Below, one piece after another: positions 35,911 to 45,478 of a stretch of DNA of 45,478 nt (its first letter is position 1; every line of letters starts with the position of its first letter). The notes beneath the pieces are model-generated. The model saw only the letters and a list, made by a program, of their open reading frames with translations, did no database searches and was not told the DNA's origin. The stretch covers positions 7,510-52,987 of the forward strand of contig JAEPRB010000261.1 of assembly GCA_016758965.1 (NCBI GenBank), in the 5' to 3' direction. The DNA is from Circinella minor (taxonomy: Eukaryota > Mucoromycota > Mucoromycetes > Mucorales > Lichtheimiaceae). Both the position numbers and the translations under genes were made by a program.

Positions 35911-36667
35911 TTGTTTTTTTATTACTTCCCCGTCCTTACACATCTTCTTATTTTCTCTCCTCAATTTAATGTTTCCTCTACTAGGGTTTTTCTCAACCCT
36001 TTGGTGAAGTTATCATTGAAACATATGCTAAAACGTATTGTTTCAACCCGCTCTCAAGATAACCTTACAGAGTCGATTATCAATAATTATATCCCTGAAT
36101 TTCGAAAATTCATTGATAGTTTGAAAAAGAATGTCACATAATCATTGTGAGATATGCGCGCAAGTCGTCCTCCTTTCATCATCATCTATGCGTTCCTTTG
36201 ATGATGTGTGCTGTTCCATTAATAATATTTGGCATAAAGTGGTATTTCCGACGAAAGGTCACTTCATAACGGCTCTCTTAAGAAACCAGATGGTGAGGAT
36301 CCCTTGCGTATATAAAAGGAGGAATAAACTGACAAAGTCAGACATAGGCTTCTGCAACAAATAGTTGATTGCTTGAGAGATAGATCACAAGTAAAGTTTG
36401 ATGTATATATCTCCTTATTGTAATGCCTTATTTCGAGTAGTTACTTCTCGTGATCGAAAGGGTAAAGATATTATTCTTGAGAAGGTAGCAGATGTGCAGG
36501 GTTACACTTACGGTAAGTACATTTAAATATAATGTTATTATAACATTAAACATTAATGAATTTTTCTAGATTTGATCAGCTACTTAAACAACACAAATGA
36601 TGATGCATCCTTAGTCATTATCGACTACTCAGGAGGCCTTTCGACAAACATTGACGATTTGAAATAG
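35911..36667 (+). pseudogene. Decayed two-or-more-exon gene of unknown family
   Basis: Three frames join into one protein-like path: 35985-36141 (LSLKHMLKRIVSTRSQDNLT and on), 36131-36364 (HNHCEICAQVVLL, then HKVVFPTKGHFITALL), and 36355-36512 (QQIVDCLRDRSQVKFDVYIS, then after a further shift PYCNALFRVVTSRDRKGKDI), spliced through a normal 57-base intron 36513-36569 into 36570-36667 (DLISYLNNTNDDASLVIIDY and a terminal stop). Three frame changes are needed. The intron is still perfect and phase-consistent, so decay looks recent, or there are sequence errors. No named domain is recognised. Confidence 0.6.
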
Positions 36668-37240
36668 TTTGTTAACTATTTATAAATAGTGAGTTTAATT
36701 AATAAATTGATTGACTTATAAAGGTTGTTATAAATAGTAACAGTGAAAGGCCAAAAAAATATTCTGGATCAACTTCCGTTCCAGTATGGAACATTTTTTG
36801 TGATATATAACCAGAAAAGCCATACTGAATTATCCCTCATTACTATCAGCTTTTAATTGGAGAACAAATACAAATCAAAGATCAAAAGAGATATAGAATA
36901 TCATTAACTCAAAAAAGGCTAATGAGCGCCATAGGTGCTCCCTTCTAGTGGCTCCAAAAAAAAAAGAGATAGTGAATTCCAAAATCAATCAAAAAAAAAA
37001 AGCTAGACATCGAAAGTTATATATATGATACAATTTGTTATGTATATACAATGATTGGTTGGAGATATATAAGTGTTTGAATAAGGAGTCAATGTTTATT
37101 AAAATATTCAAAAAGATCAAAAGTTGAATTATACGCAACTTTTTATAGGAGAATAAAGAGGGTGGTGAATAATAATAAAAAAAAACGGAAAATGCAGAAA
37201 GAATTCGTATGCTAGAAAAAAGTAGATAAAAATCAATAAG
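36668..37240. other. AT-rich intergenic stretch
   Basis: No supported gene. A direct echo TTTGTTAACTATTTATAAATAGT / TTATAAATAGTAACAG near 36668-36742 is the only visible local repeat. Confidence 0.45.
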
Positions 37241-37500
37241 TTATGGAGATGACGGTGAAGTTATTGTATTGGTAGGTTGATAATTCAGGTTATGTTCCAA
37301 TAACCAAAGTACGAAATCAATGATATTGTTTTGTGGATAACAATGAGTCTCTCTGAAAAAAAAAATTACTATGTCCAAAATAAGAGTAGGGGTATTCTTG
37401 CGGTTGTCGTAACCTGTTCGTATCCCGACCATTCATTGGCGCGGGAACAGAGCCATGATGATTATAATAATCCCCATAGTGAGAATCATCATGATGTTTG
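37241..37500 (-). pseudogene. Decayed 3' exon(s) of an unidentified gene
   Basis: Minus strand: a histidine/tyrosine-rich coding-like run (HHDDSHYGDYYNHHGSVPAP, then RLRQPQEYPYSYFGHSN) leads into a T10 run where the frame changes, then continues RETHCYPQNNIIDFVLWLLE to a stop at 37241. TTTTTTTTTTCAG just before the second part looks like a splice acceptor, but the only nearby donor would leave an 18-base intron, too short. A homopolymer frameshift is the simpler explanation. Confidence 0.4.
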
Positions 37501-38276
37501 AAAAAAAAAATACTACTACAAACTTGCTAGTGAATAATTATTTTTTTATATATATTATAATAGCTATTTTTTTTTAAGTTGATATGTATATTATCTTAAA
37601 GAGTGAAACTTTGGAATAAGAAAAAACAAATAGAGCATCTTCCCTTTTTATATATAATTTTTTTTTTATGATGTTCATGTCAAAATAATGATACGTATGA
37701 ATAACGGATATAATGTTATTATGCTATAGTAAGCTGTACAAAATCGTTTATTTTCATTACTTTTACAACATGATCATTATAATCATAATCAGTTTTTGTA
37801 TTTTTCATTTATAATCATATCAATTCATTTTTCTGCTCATTGAATAGAATGTCTTTATCATATTGGTTAAAGAAGATCAATATAATATTAAGTCTCTTTT
37901 TTTTTTTTTTGATTTTTTGTGCATTTCATTATCCATGCGACTACAGACGCATTTTTTTTTGTTGACACAAATAGATATTCTATTTATTTATTATAGTACA
38001 CATTTAAAAGTCTGGATAGACTTTTGTTTTTATTATTCCATGTTCAATCGCGTAAAATTTTTTTTTTCTCGCATTGCAACACCTCCCCAATCCCCGTGTC
38101 AAAAAAAAAAAAAAACGCACACCTGTCAAAAAAAAAAAAAAGTGTGAGCGGGGATTAATTCTCGTTGAAGCCACAGTATAGGCTTTGATGGAACATGAAG
38201 GAATTTCGGCGACACAAAAAAAAGAAAAAAAAAACTTTTTTTTCGACTCCTCTCATTCAATAACCGCTACAAAAAA

Positions 38277-38562
38277 AAGTATTTAAACGACCTTGAAACA
38301 CTAAATTTTTGTTCATTACTCTTTCTTCACTATCGGTAAGTTTCTATTTTATTTTGGTTTGGATTTTTATTTGAGGGAAAAAAAAAAAAGCTTTTGTGTA
38401 CATATACATATTTTTTTTTGTGAAAGGATGAACCAGGCATTTGGCTCGAGTCGTTATGACGATGTGGAAAAAACCCTAGCTACCTTATTAATTTTACTGA
38501 AATCAAAAAAAAAATACATAAAAGCTTTTTTTTTTTTGGGGAAGAAAAAAATATGGTTATAA
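38277..38562 (+). pseudogene. Promoter-like start followed by a short frame
   Basis: TATTTAAA (38279-38286), then a short leader ending in a clean donor ATCG|GTAAGT (38336), an acceptor TTTGTGAAAG (38426) and one base later ATGAACCAGGCATTTGG (38428). The frame runs MNQAFGSSRYDDVEKTLATL and becomes lysine/phenylalanine homopolymer translation, ending at 38562. It looks like an intact promoter and leader intron attached to a truncated gene, but a short real gene cannot be excluded. Confidence 0.35.
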
Positions 38563-39414
38563 ATAATTATGATATCAATAACAGTTTTAACTGATTTTAT
38601 ATTCTTTTTATTTATATTGATAATAGATTTTATTTACAAGTTAATTCGATGGTTGAAGATTAATAGTTTAAATATTTATAACAAATTTTTTTAATAAAAA
38701 ACATTTCTTTTATCTACACAATACAAAATTTTTTATTTGGTTGTAATTAAGCCACTTTATATATTTATAAAAAAAATTGGGGTTTGAAGGTTGTTTAAAT
38801 ATGGTTTTATAAACAAAGTAAATTTATATATTGGTTTCTATGCTCAATTATTGGATTAAAAAATTGAAGTTAGATTTGGTTATAGAGGCTTAAAGGTGAG
38901 CCTTGATAATTAAAATAGACAGGATGTTAGGCAAATATAAGGTGTTACTTTACGATATTGTATGTCTATGAATGTCAACCAAGAGAACTTCAGTATGGGT
39001 ATAAAGTGACGTTGTAGTATTTTGCAGATTTCACCACAAATTTTTTTTATTGATAATAGGTATATGTTATTGATTTTTACTCCTATTTATATATGCTCCT
39101 CCCTTTCCTGTAACAACTGAAATAGTAGTCGCTCTTTAATTAGTTGCACTGGTTACTACTTAAATATCTTTCCATCTGCCTACACCTTATTTACTAGAAT
39201 ACCAATTAACCTCCTGTCTATTGTTGTACATGATTTATTCCCCAACACACTACTTGTAAAAGTGATATCAATAGCGATAATTGATCATCATACGAGTTCT
39301 AGTAGTACCAAAACATATTGTCTGTTTTATTAAATGATCATATTGAAAATGTGTATATGCTACAATTAATGACCATAAAAAATAGTGGGATATTTAAATG
39401 CCAAATTGAAATAA
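38563..39414. other. AT-rich intergenic stretch
   Basis: No coding frame of note on either strand and no repeat seen. Confidence 0.45.
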
Positions 39415-40175
39415 TAAAAACAAGCCATTGATATCTGGACTACAAATCTTGGTCACCGAATGGATAATAATCACTTTAGTAAGAATATTGAGCCATCGAC
39501 CATCACTTTGTTTGATGTATCCATAATCATCTGGTGTTCGTGTTGATATTTGGCTGTTCTTGTCATCACCGTCATCTTTTTTTTTTTTTTTTTTTTTTTG
39601 TATAATATAAAAATTGTTTTGTTATCAGAGTATAACATTATATCTTTGCTTACGTTGTTACCATATCTTGATTTTTTATTTATCTTTTTATCCAAAGTAC
39701 TACCCAAACGTTTGTTACTAATAATTGCTCCTTTATAAGCATTTTTACGACTTTCTTGTTCAAATTGTTTTTTTTAATGTTTTTTTCTTCGCGTTCATTT
39801 TTAAGTTGTTCGTATTTTTCAATGAAAGTGTTCATAAACAAGCTTTTAACTGACTTATTTTTGTAAAAAAAAAAAAAAAAAACTTTGAGTTTTGAACAGT
39901 ACATTACAAGTGCAGGAATTGATTGCGAATGGTCTAAAATATTTTGAAAAAGTTCAAGGAGATGGTGTGAGCAATAGCAGGTTTCACTCTTCGGTTCAGT
40001 ATTGTTCCTTGAGCAATAAGTAAAGCAAGATCTTCAACAGAAGACCGTTTGTTGACAGTTAGACCTGAAAAATGGATTGGCACGCCCATCTTTTCACATT
40101 TTGCCTTGTTGAAAAAGACATTGAGCCATTAGGGCAATATGGGAAGGTTCTCGTGCTTGAATCTTAGACATGGGT
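39415..40175 (-). pseudogene. Decayed gene of unknown family with several frameshifts
   Basis: A minus-strand protein-like path starts at ATGTCTAAGATTCAAGC (about 40173; MSKIQAREPSHIALMAQCLF). It shifts frame once to KCEKMGVPIHFSGLTVNKRS, then LALLIAQGTILNRRVKPAIA, shifts again to ILDHSQSIPALVMYCSKLKV, passes an A/T homopolymer (39867-39883), continues FMNTFIEKYEQLKNEREEKN, shifts to NAYKGAIISNKRLGSTLDKK, passes a second homopolymer (39577-39598), and ends with RTPDDYGYIKQSDGRWLNIL to a stop near 39415. At least five frame changes in 750 bases indicate a pseudogene. No known domain is recognised. Confidence 0.55.
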
Positions 40176-40754
40176 AACAAACGGGGAGTTTTTATACTGT
40201 ATATGTTATTATATAAAAAATGAACGTGTATTTTTTTATAGAAGAAAAGAATAAATATAATTATATAAAAACCAAAGGTGTGTGTACTTTAGGTATATAA
40301 GAATGGGACAATGTGAATAACTGCCATAGGGGTGTATTCACAACGAGGAAGGTTATGAGCAATAAAAGAAAAAAATGTGATATTCCAACAATTGACAAGA
40401 AGAAATAACTTGTATCTGGCGATTTAGCTATGTGTCAATGTGTTTATATCATTTGAAAGTGTTCTGAAAAAGCTATTTCTAATTTTTGTAAAATGAAATA
40501 TTATCCCCAACTGCAGATAACGGAAAAGCAAGGTGCTTTTTTTTATCTTAATTAGATTTAATGAGTGCAATCTATGAAGAACATAAAGACAAGAGGGTTT
40601 CCGGTACATCATGTTATGTATTGAAAGAAAAAATATGGAGTTTATTGAAGAAAAAGAGGACATTGTATTATTTTGAAAATGAGGAGAAAAAAAAAGCCTA
40701 ATCTTTTTATTTTATTCTATGGTAATAAGAATTTTTGATCATCATCTACACACG

Positions 40755-41122
40755 TATCAGCTTAAATGTAATCTCCCATAACCATAGCACCAATGCCCAC
40801 TTTGCGAACAAAGGATGCATAAGTTCAAAGTACCACTAATAGTAGCAGCATCAGCAAGATTTGTGAGGAAATCCAATGTCGTACTTGCAGAGCCTATGCA
40901 AGTAACTGTTGACAAAATCCTTGAATGAAACTGATATCTCTCCTAAATAAATAAAATCAGAATGAGAAAATAAATACATAAAGGATGGATTCCATTATCA
41001 TTGCATTAGTTCCATACTGGACCTTTTATAATATTTCCGCCAATTAGCTTCATGTGCTAACCGTTCATACCCATCTAAACTGATGCTTTGAGCATAACTA
41101 CTACTTCGTTCCTCCATCTTTT
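40755..41122 (-). pseudogene. Decayed two-exon gene of unknown family
   Basis: Minus strand: MEERSSSYAQSISLDGYERL and HEANWRKYYK from the ATG at about 41121, an intron-like AT-rich stretch ending TTTATTTAG (about 40946), then ERYQFHSRILSTVTCIGSAS, TLDFLTNLADAATISGTLNL and a shifted ending RKVGIGAMVMGDYI with a stop near 40770. The donor phase does not match the best downstream frame and one further shift is needed, so it is not functional as read. Confidence 0.45.
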
Positions 41123-42132
41123 ATGGTAAGAAGATAATTTAAACTCGAAGAGAACTAAAAAAAAAAAAAAAAAAAAAAATAGAAAAAAACATGTGCACTT
41201 TTTTTTTTATTATTTCTTTATATAAACTTTCTTATATAAGCTTACAACCTATTTCCTTTTTAAACATATATACTGGTTTGCATCGGTTAATATATGAATG
41301 AACTGTGTTCACTTTTTCAAGATAAAACGATTCTTTCAACAAAAGTTGGCTCATGGCCAATTTTTTATTCCCAAAAAGTAATGTCGTAAAATTAATGTCA
41401 CGTGCCCCAAAATTAACCATTTATTACCCCCTTCTTGCTCTCGAAAAATAATAATAATTCCGAGACATTTTAAATAATAAAACATAGACTCGGATAACTA
41501 GTTGTCGTAGAGATAATTTTATTTTGAACAATATCACTTAACAACTCATATGATATTTAAAAATTGATATGTAGGTGCCTCATAAAAGAAAAACAAATTA
41601 TAACATAGAGACTCTTAAGGAGCCGACGACAATGCGTTATATGTTATTTATATATTTTTGTTTCGATATATAATTATATCATATCTATTAGATTAATAAT
41701 ATGAATAATGTATTAATCTAACAATTTCCTGGGTCACACGAGTTATACCATCTTCAGGATTTTAAATAACTTGAAACATCAATGAATCGATCGTTCTATT
41801 AAAGTATATAATTTGTAGAGCGATTTGGGATTTTTTTTTTCATCCAAGTTTTAGTAACGAGAAATGGTTCAAAAAAGATAAGTTGTTTATATAACAAATA
41901 TTGATGTCTATGAGGTCTTCGATTTTATTTCTTCATTGATCTCATCACCATATAACATTTACAAAAGCTATTTGTCCTCGTGTGATCATTTGTTGTTGCT
42001 CATAATTTCTCTCTGATGTTTGTGGATTTGATGGGCGAACTTTTTTTCGAACTAATATCTTTATTTTTTAATTACGTACGTACGTGACATAATTATAAGT
42101 TCTGATACTATAATAATTCTCTAACATATAGT
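41123..42132. other. AT-rich intergenic stretch
   Basis: No supported gene. It holds a 21-base A run (41159-41179) and an ACGTACGTACGT run (42074-42085). The open frame 41232-41420 (minus) has no recognisable features. Confidence 0.45.
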
Positions 42133-42211
42133 ACAGTTTTTATAGTATTCAAAGTTATTTCCGGAGAGCAAGATGTCAAATTCATTGCAAATTAATTCAG
42201 CCAGTTTCACT
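42133..42211 (+). repeat. Copy B of a 79-base dispersed paralogous segment
   Basis: Aligns without gaps to the minus strand of 29700-29778. The frame GEQDVKFIAN is kept, but the next codon is TAA where copy A has CAA, and a TGA follows. This is the more decayed copy. Confidence 0.65.
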
Positions 42212-42495
42212 GAGACTGTCATCTTTCAACTAATTAGTATGTCGTATGGCACAAGGCAAATCATTGTATTTTATTGAAGGTTTATTAGAGTACAAATATA
42301 TTTTACTCGAGACAGTTGAGGATCATAGAGGGCATAAAAATCATAAGAACCATCTGAATGTTAAAAAGGCAAGAGTCTCATGATTCATCACTGATTATCG
42401 TATTTATAAATGAAAGGTATGAAAGTATCCTTGTGTATGAGAATGATTTCAATATTTTTTTTTAAAGATCCGTTCGATAAGGGGGATAGTTTTAC

Positions 42496-43348
42496 AGGGT
42501 CCAGTATTAGTAATATGATGACCCGGTCATGATGTTTCATATCTTTCCCCTTTCTAAAATAAAAAGGAACAGTTTCACTTTTATATACTATTTACTACTT
42601 TATTATAAAAGAAAGATTATTTATTCTTTCCGAACAAAAAACAGCAAACAAACAAACAAATTATATATATATTCCTTTATTAATTATAAATGTTAAAGTT
42701 CATCTTTAAATCAGAAATAAAAACTATTTTTACATAATAAATAAATATCGTATCACATCCATAAATAACTTTTGTGTGGCATTTTTTTTATTACTCAATT
42801 GAAAACATGAATAATAAACCTTTTTTTTTTTTGTTATTCCATTACGTATTCTTTCCAGGGTCCAATCTAATTTCTTTTTGTTTTTGTTTTTCTTTTTTTA
42901 GGGTCCCGGGTTGGGAAAAAAGGGTTCAGATTACGTAAGAGTAAACGTTTTTTTTTTTTTATCTCTCTCTCATTTCTTAAAAAAAAAGTCCAAGAAAAGG
43001 GACCCTGAAAGAGATTTACAAAGACCTTATCAAAAAAATATGTCACAAAATTTATAATTCAAATCCATTTTTACGAATCCCCTTATTTTGTTTATTAAAA
43101 AAAGATGAGATGCGGGTCCTCAATAAAAAAAAAAAAAGGAATCCCCGCTTTTTTTAAACGGGATTTCCTTTTTGCTGAGTTTTATTGAAGAGGTACTAGA
43201 AAAGGGTTTTCTTTCAGGGTCATTTTTTATTGTATTTTCCGATCCTTTATTAGCTTCTCTCTTTCCCCATCCTCCTCGCCCCCCCATTTATAAATTTTCC
43301 CTTCTTTTTTCTCATAAAAAAAAAAGGATATAAGGGAAAAAAGGACCC
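42496..43348. promoter_or_regulatory. Cluster of GGGTCC motifs upstream of hexokinase
   Basis: AGGGTCC occurs at 42496-42502, 42857-42863 and 42900-42906 (plus), and inverted (GGACCCT) at 43000-43006. Related GCGGGTCC lies at 43112-43119 and inverted as GGACCCGC at 43343-43350. CTTTCAGGGTC appears at 43211-43221 and inverted at about 43000-43010. The motif is GC-rich against AT-rich DNA and could be a transcription-factor site for the hexokinase gene. That is inference. Confidence 0.4.
43118..43192. repeat. Long imperfect palindrome upstream of hexokinase
   Basis: CAATAAAA (43121-43128) pairs with TTTTATTG (43180-43187), and AGGAATCCCCG (43137-43147) pairs with CGGGATTTCCT (43159-43169). The outer CCT and AGG bases also match with a small bulge. 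The hairpin would span about 70 bases, about 380 bases before the start codon. Confidence 0.6.
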
Positions 43349-43569
43349 GCCAAAAAAAAAAAGTCTCTCTTTCTCTCTCTCTTCCTCTCTTTTTTTTTTT
43401 TAATTTTTCTAAAAAAAAAAAACCTCCCTTCACCATCCATTCCTCTCCCTTTTCAATTCACACTTTTATACATATACACATCATTATCTCTCTCTTCCCC
43501 TCACTTGTTTCAACTATCATACTATTTTTCCCTTTTTTTTTTTTGTGACTTTATATATAAAAATTTAAA

Positions 43570-45163
43570 ATGACGGATGCATTATTTCAAAACTTAGAAC
43601 AAGAGTTTCTTTTATCAAAAGAAAAACTGGCTCCTATCATTCATGGTTTTGTTAATGAATTTAAACAAGGTCTTAAAACCCCTTCCAGGGGTCTTGCCAC
43701 CATGATTCCTTCATTTGTAACCAAATTACCTAAAGGAAATGAAACAGGGTCTTTTTTATCTCTTGACTTGGGTGGTACCCATTTACGCATCTCGGCTGTT
43801 GAATTATTGGGTCAGGGTCAAGTCCGTGTATTAGAATTAAAACGATCACCTTCACAAGAATTAAAAACAGGTTCAGGAGCTGCATTCTTTGATTGGATTG
43901 CAGATGCTGTTCATGAATTAATTACTGTTAAAGCCAAACACCTTTTTACAAAAAAACAAATACAAGGTGAAGAAACTTTATCATTAGGTGTATGTTGGAG
44001 TTTTCCTGTTGAGTAAGTTTATAAAATTGGGGAAAGGGGAGGGGGAAAAACATGTTTTTTTTGGGGGGGGGGGGAGAAAGGAAACTCACACACTTACATA
44101 CATAATTAATATGTTAAAAATAGTCAATCAGGTGTAGATCAAGGTTTAATTCTTCGTATGGGTAAAGGTTTTACATTACAAGATACTGAAGGTCATGATT
44201 TAGCTGATATGTTTCATCAAGCTTTTCATCGTAAGGTAACTTTATTATTGCTTGTATATAGTGTGTGTGTGTTTTTTTTATGTGGTGGGAAAAAAATAAT
44301 ATTTTTTTTTTTCTGATCTGACATAATTATAGTCTTTAAACGTAAAAGTCACTGCTATTCTTAATGATACAGTGAGTACTTTAGTAGCTCATGCTTATAG
44401 TAATCCAAAAGCACGTATTGGTCTTATTTACGCTACGGGTTTAAATGGCGCTTATCCAGAAAAAGTAGAAGCTATTGAAAAATTGGATCCTGAATTACGA
44501 GCCCATTATTTACCAGGCACAGAAATGCTTATCAATACAGAAATTGATATTTTTGGAAATGAAAGTTATTTACCCTTGACAAAATATGATTTATTATTGG
44601 ATGCAAGTCATAATCAACCTAAATTTCAAATCTATGAAAAAATGATGTCAGGTGCTTATTTAGGTGAATTGGTTCGTTTAATTGTTCTCGATTTTATCAA
44701 GGCGGATTTATTATTTAATGGTATGATTCCTGAAGGTTTAGAAGAAACATGGTCTTTTCCAACCGCTTATATGAGTGCATTGGAAGCAGAAGCAGCCAAA
44801 CATACATTAAATCATGAAAAAGGAATTGAAATCCTAAGTAATTTTCATTTTTTACATATGCCTACCACGCAAGACATGGCGATTCTGACACGTATTTGTC
44901 GTATTGTTGCTACACGAAGTGCTTATTTAGCATCTGTAGCTATTATATCCATGATTCAACAACAACATTTATTGGATCAATCTGAAATTGTTGTTGGTAT
45001 TACAGGATCTACTTATGAATTTTATCCTCATATGGCAGATCGATTACAAGGTGCTTTAAGAGAATGGTTTGGTGATGATATTACTAATAAGATTAAATTG
45101 GAAATTGCTAGAGATGGTGGAAGTATTGGTGGTGCTTTGATTGCAATGCTTTGTCGTGATTAA
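43570..45163 (+). CDS. Hexokinase/glucokinase
   Basis: Phosphorylates glucose and other hexoses with ATP, the first step of glycolysis, in the cytosol. Exons 43570-44012, 44124-44235 and 44333-45163 give 461 residues in frame, normal for a fungal one-domain enzyme. Motifs: phosphate-1 LSLDLGGTHLRI (about 63-73), the sugar-binding loop LGVCWSFPV (about 138-146), LNDTVSTLVA with the catalytic Asp197, IYATGLNGAY (about 219-228) in place of the GTGxNxxY hexokinase motif, NTEIDIFG with sugar-binding glutamate, and the adenosine motif VGITGSTYEF near 405. The end is GGSIGGALIAMLCRD. Start: the first ATG after the CT-rich leader, aligned with the family N-terminus. The glucokinase-type loop (LNGAY rather than CNAAY) leaves glucokinase versus hexokinase open. 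Confidence 0.95.
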
Positions 45164-45300
45164 AATGTTTTTCCTTCCCCCCTCTCTTTATCCCCAAAAT
45201 TTACCCAGAAAACGTGTTTTTTTTAATCTTACCTCCAATACGTTATTTCTCTTTCTTATTTGTTTTCTATTTTTATTTTACAACAGTTCTTTTCCTGCTT

Positions 45301-45349
<49 letters not shown>

Positions 45350-45478
45350 TTTTTTTATTAGTTTTTTTTTTTTTACTTTTTATTTTTTAAAAAAAAAAAA
45401 AATTAAACAAAACCAATTTATTCGCCTTTAATTTTTTTTTTAACTACTTTTATGGATAATTTATTATTTTTTTTTTTT
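45164..45478. other. 3' region of hexokinase with very long T run
   Basis: Pyrimidine-rich 3' flank. A T run of about 45 bases starts at about 45303, followed by more T and A runs to the window end. No gene. Confidence 0.8.

Noticed and set aside
1..45478. CRISPR arrays, bacterial operons, ribosome-binding sites, rRNA, intact tRNA
   Set aside because: Looked for and not found. The genes are eukaryotic with spliceosomal introns, and the repeats are microsatellites or diverged duplications rather than regularly spaced arrays.

Overview
The window looks like nuclear DNA of an AT-rich filamentous fungus, most likely an early-diverging Mucoromycota species. Evidence: split genes with many short (about 50 to 120 base) GT-AG introns, very long A/T homopolymers, A/T-rich codon use, and fungal-type proteins (an extracellular GH5 mannanase, a cytochrome b5-acyl-CoA dehydrogenase fusion, a mitochondrial 2-oxoglutarate dehydrogenase E2, a DRG1 GTPase, a hexokinase). 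The assignment to Mucoromycota rests on general gene style and is an inference.

Layout. 1-4880: one five-exon gene of unknown function (1143-2475) in otherwise gene-poor DNA. 4881-7294 (minus): a ten-exon cytochrome b5-acyl-CoA dehydrogenase ending in a PTS1-like tripeptide. 7295-11917: 4.6 kb with no supported gene and one tRNA-like relic. 11918-24342 is the gene-dense part: secreted endo-mannanase (+), DRG1 GTPase (+), seven-helix membrane protein (-), membrane-anchored SAM methyltransferase (+), 2-oxoglutarate dehydrogenase E2 (+) and a serine-rich small protein (-). 26215-27110 is a diverged inverted duplication. 27541-28264 (-) is a proline-rich single-pass membrane protein with a cysteine-rich tail. 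From about 29.5 to 42.3 kb I find no intact gene but many decayed ones: coding-like stretches with plausible splice sites, broken by stops and frameshifts, on both strands. 43570-45163: an intact three-exon hexokinase/glucokinase with an unusual upstream region rich in a GGGTCC motif and a long palindrome.

Functional links are loose, as is normal for a eukaryotic locus. The mannanase supplies external sugar, the hexokinase phosphorylates hexoses, the E2 subunit serves the TCA cycle, and the acyl-CoA dehydrogenase serves fatty-acid breakdown. No operon-like unit, CRISPR array, prophage or rRNA was seen. Exon junctions were worked out by hand from splice consensus and reading-frame continuity. 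Every intact gene model below sums to a whole number of codons.

The most interesting signals are the inverted duplication at 26-27 kb, the dense set of decayed genes at 29-42 kb (including a 79-base paralogous pair 12 kb apart), two tRNA-like relics with identical internal spacing, the PTS1 microexon of the acyl-CoA dehydrogenase, and the hexokinase upstream region.
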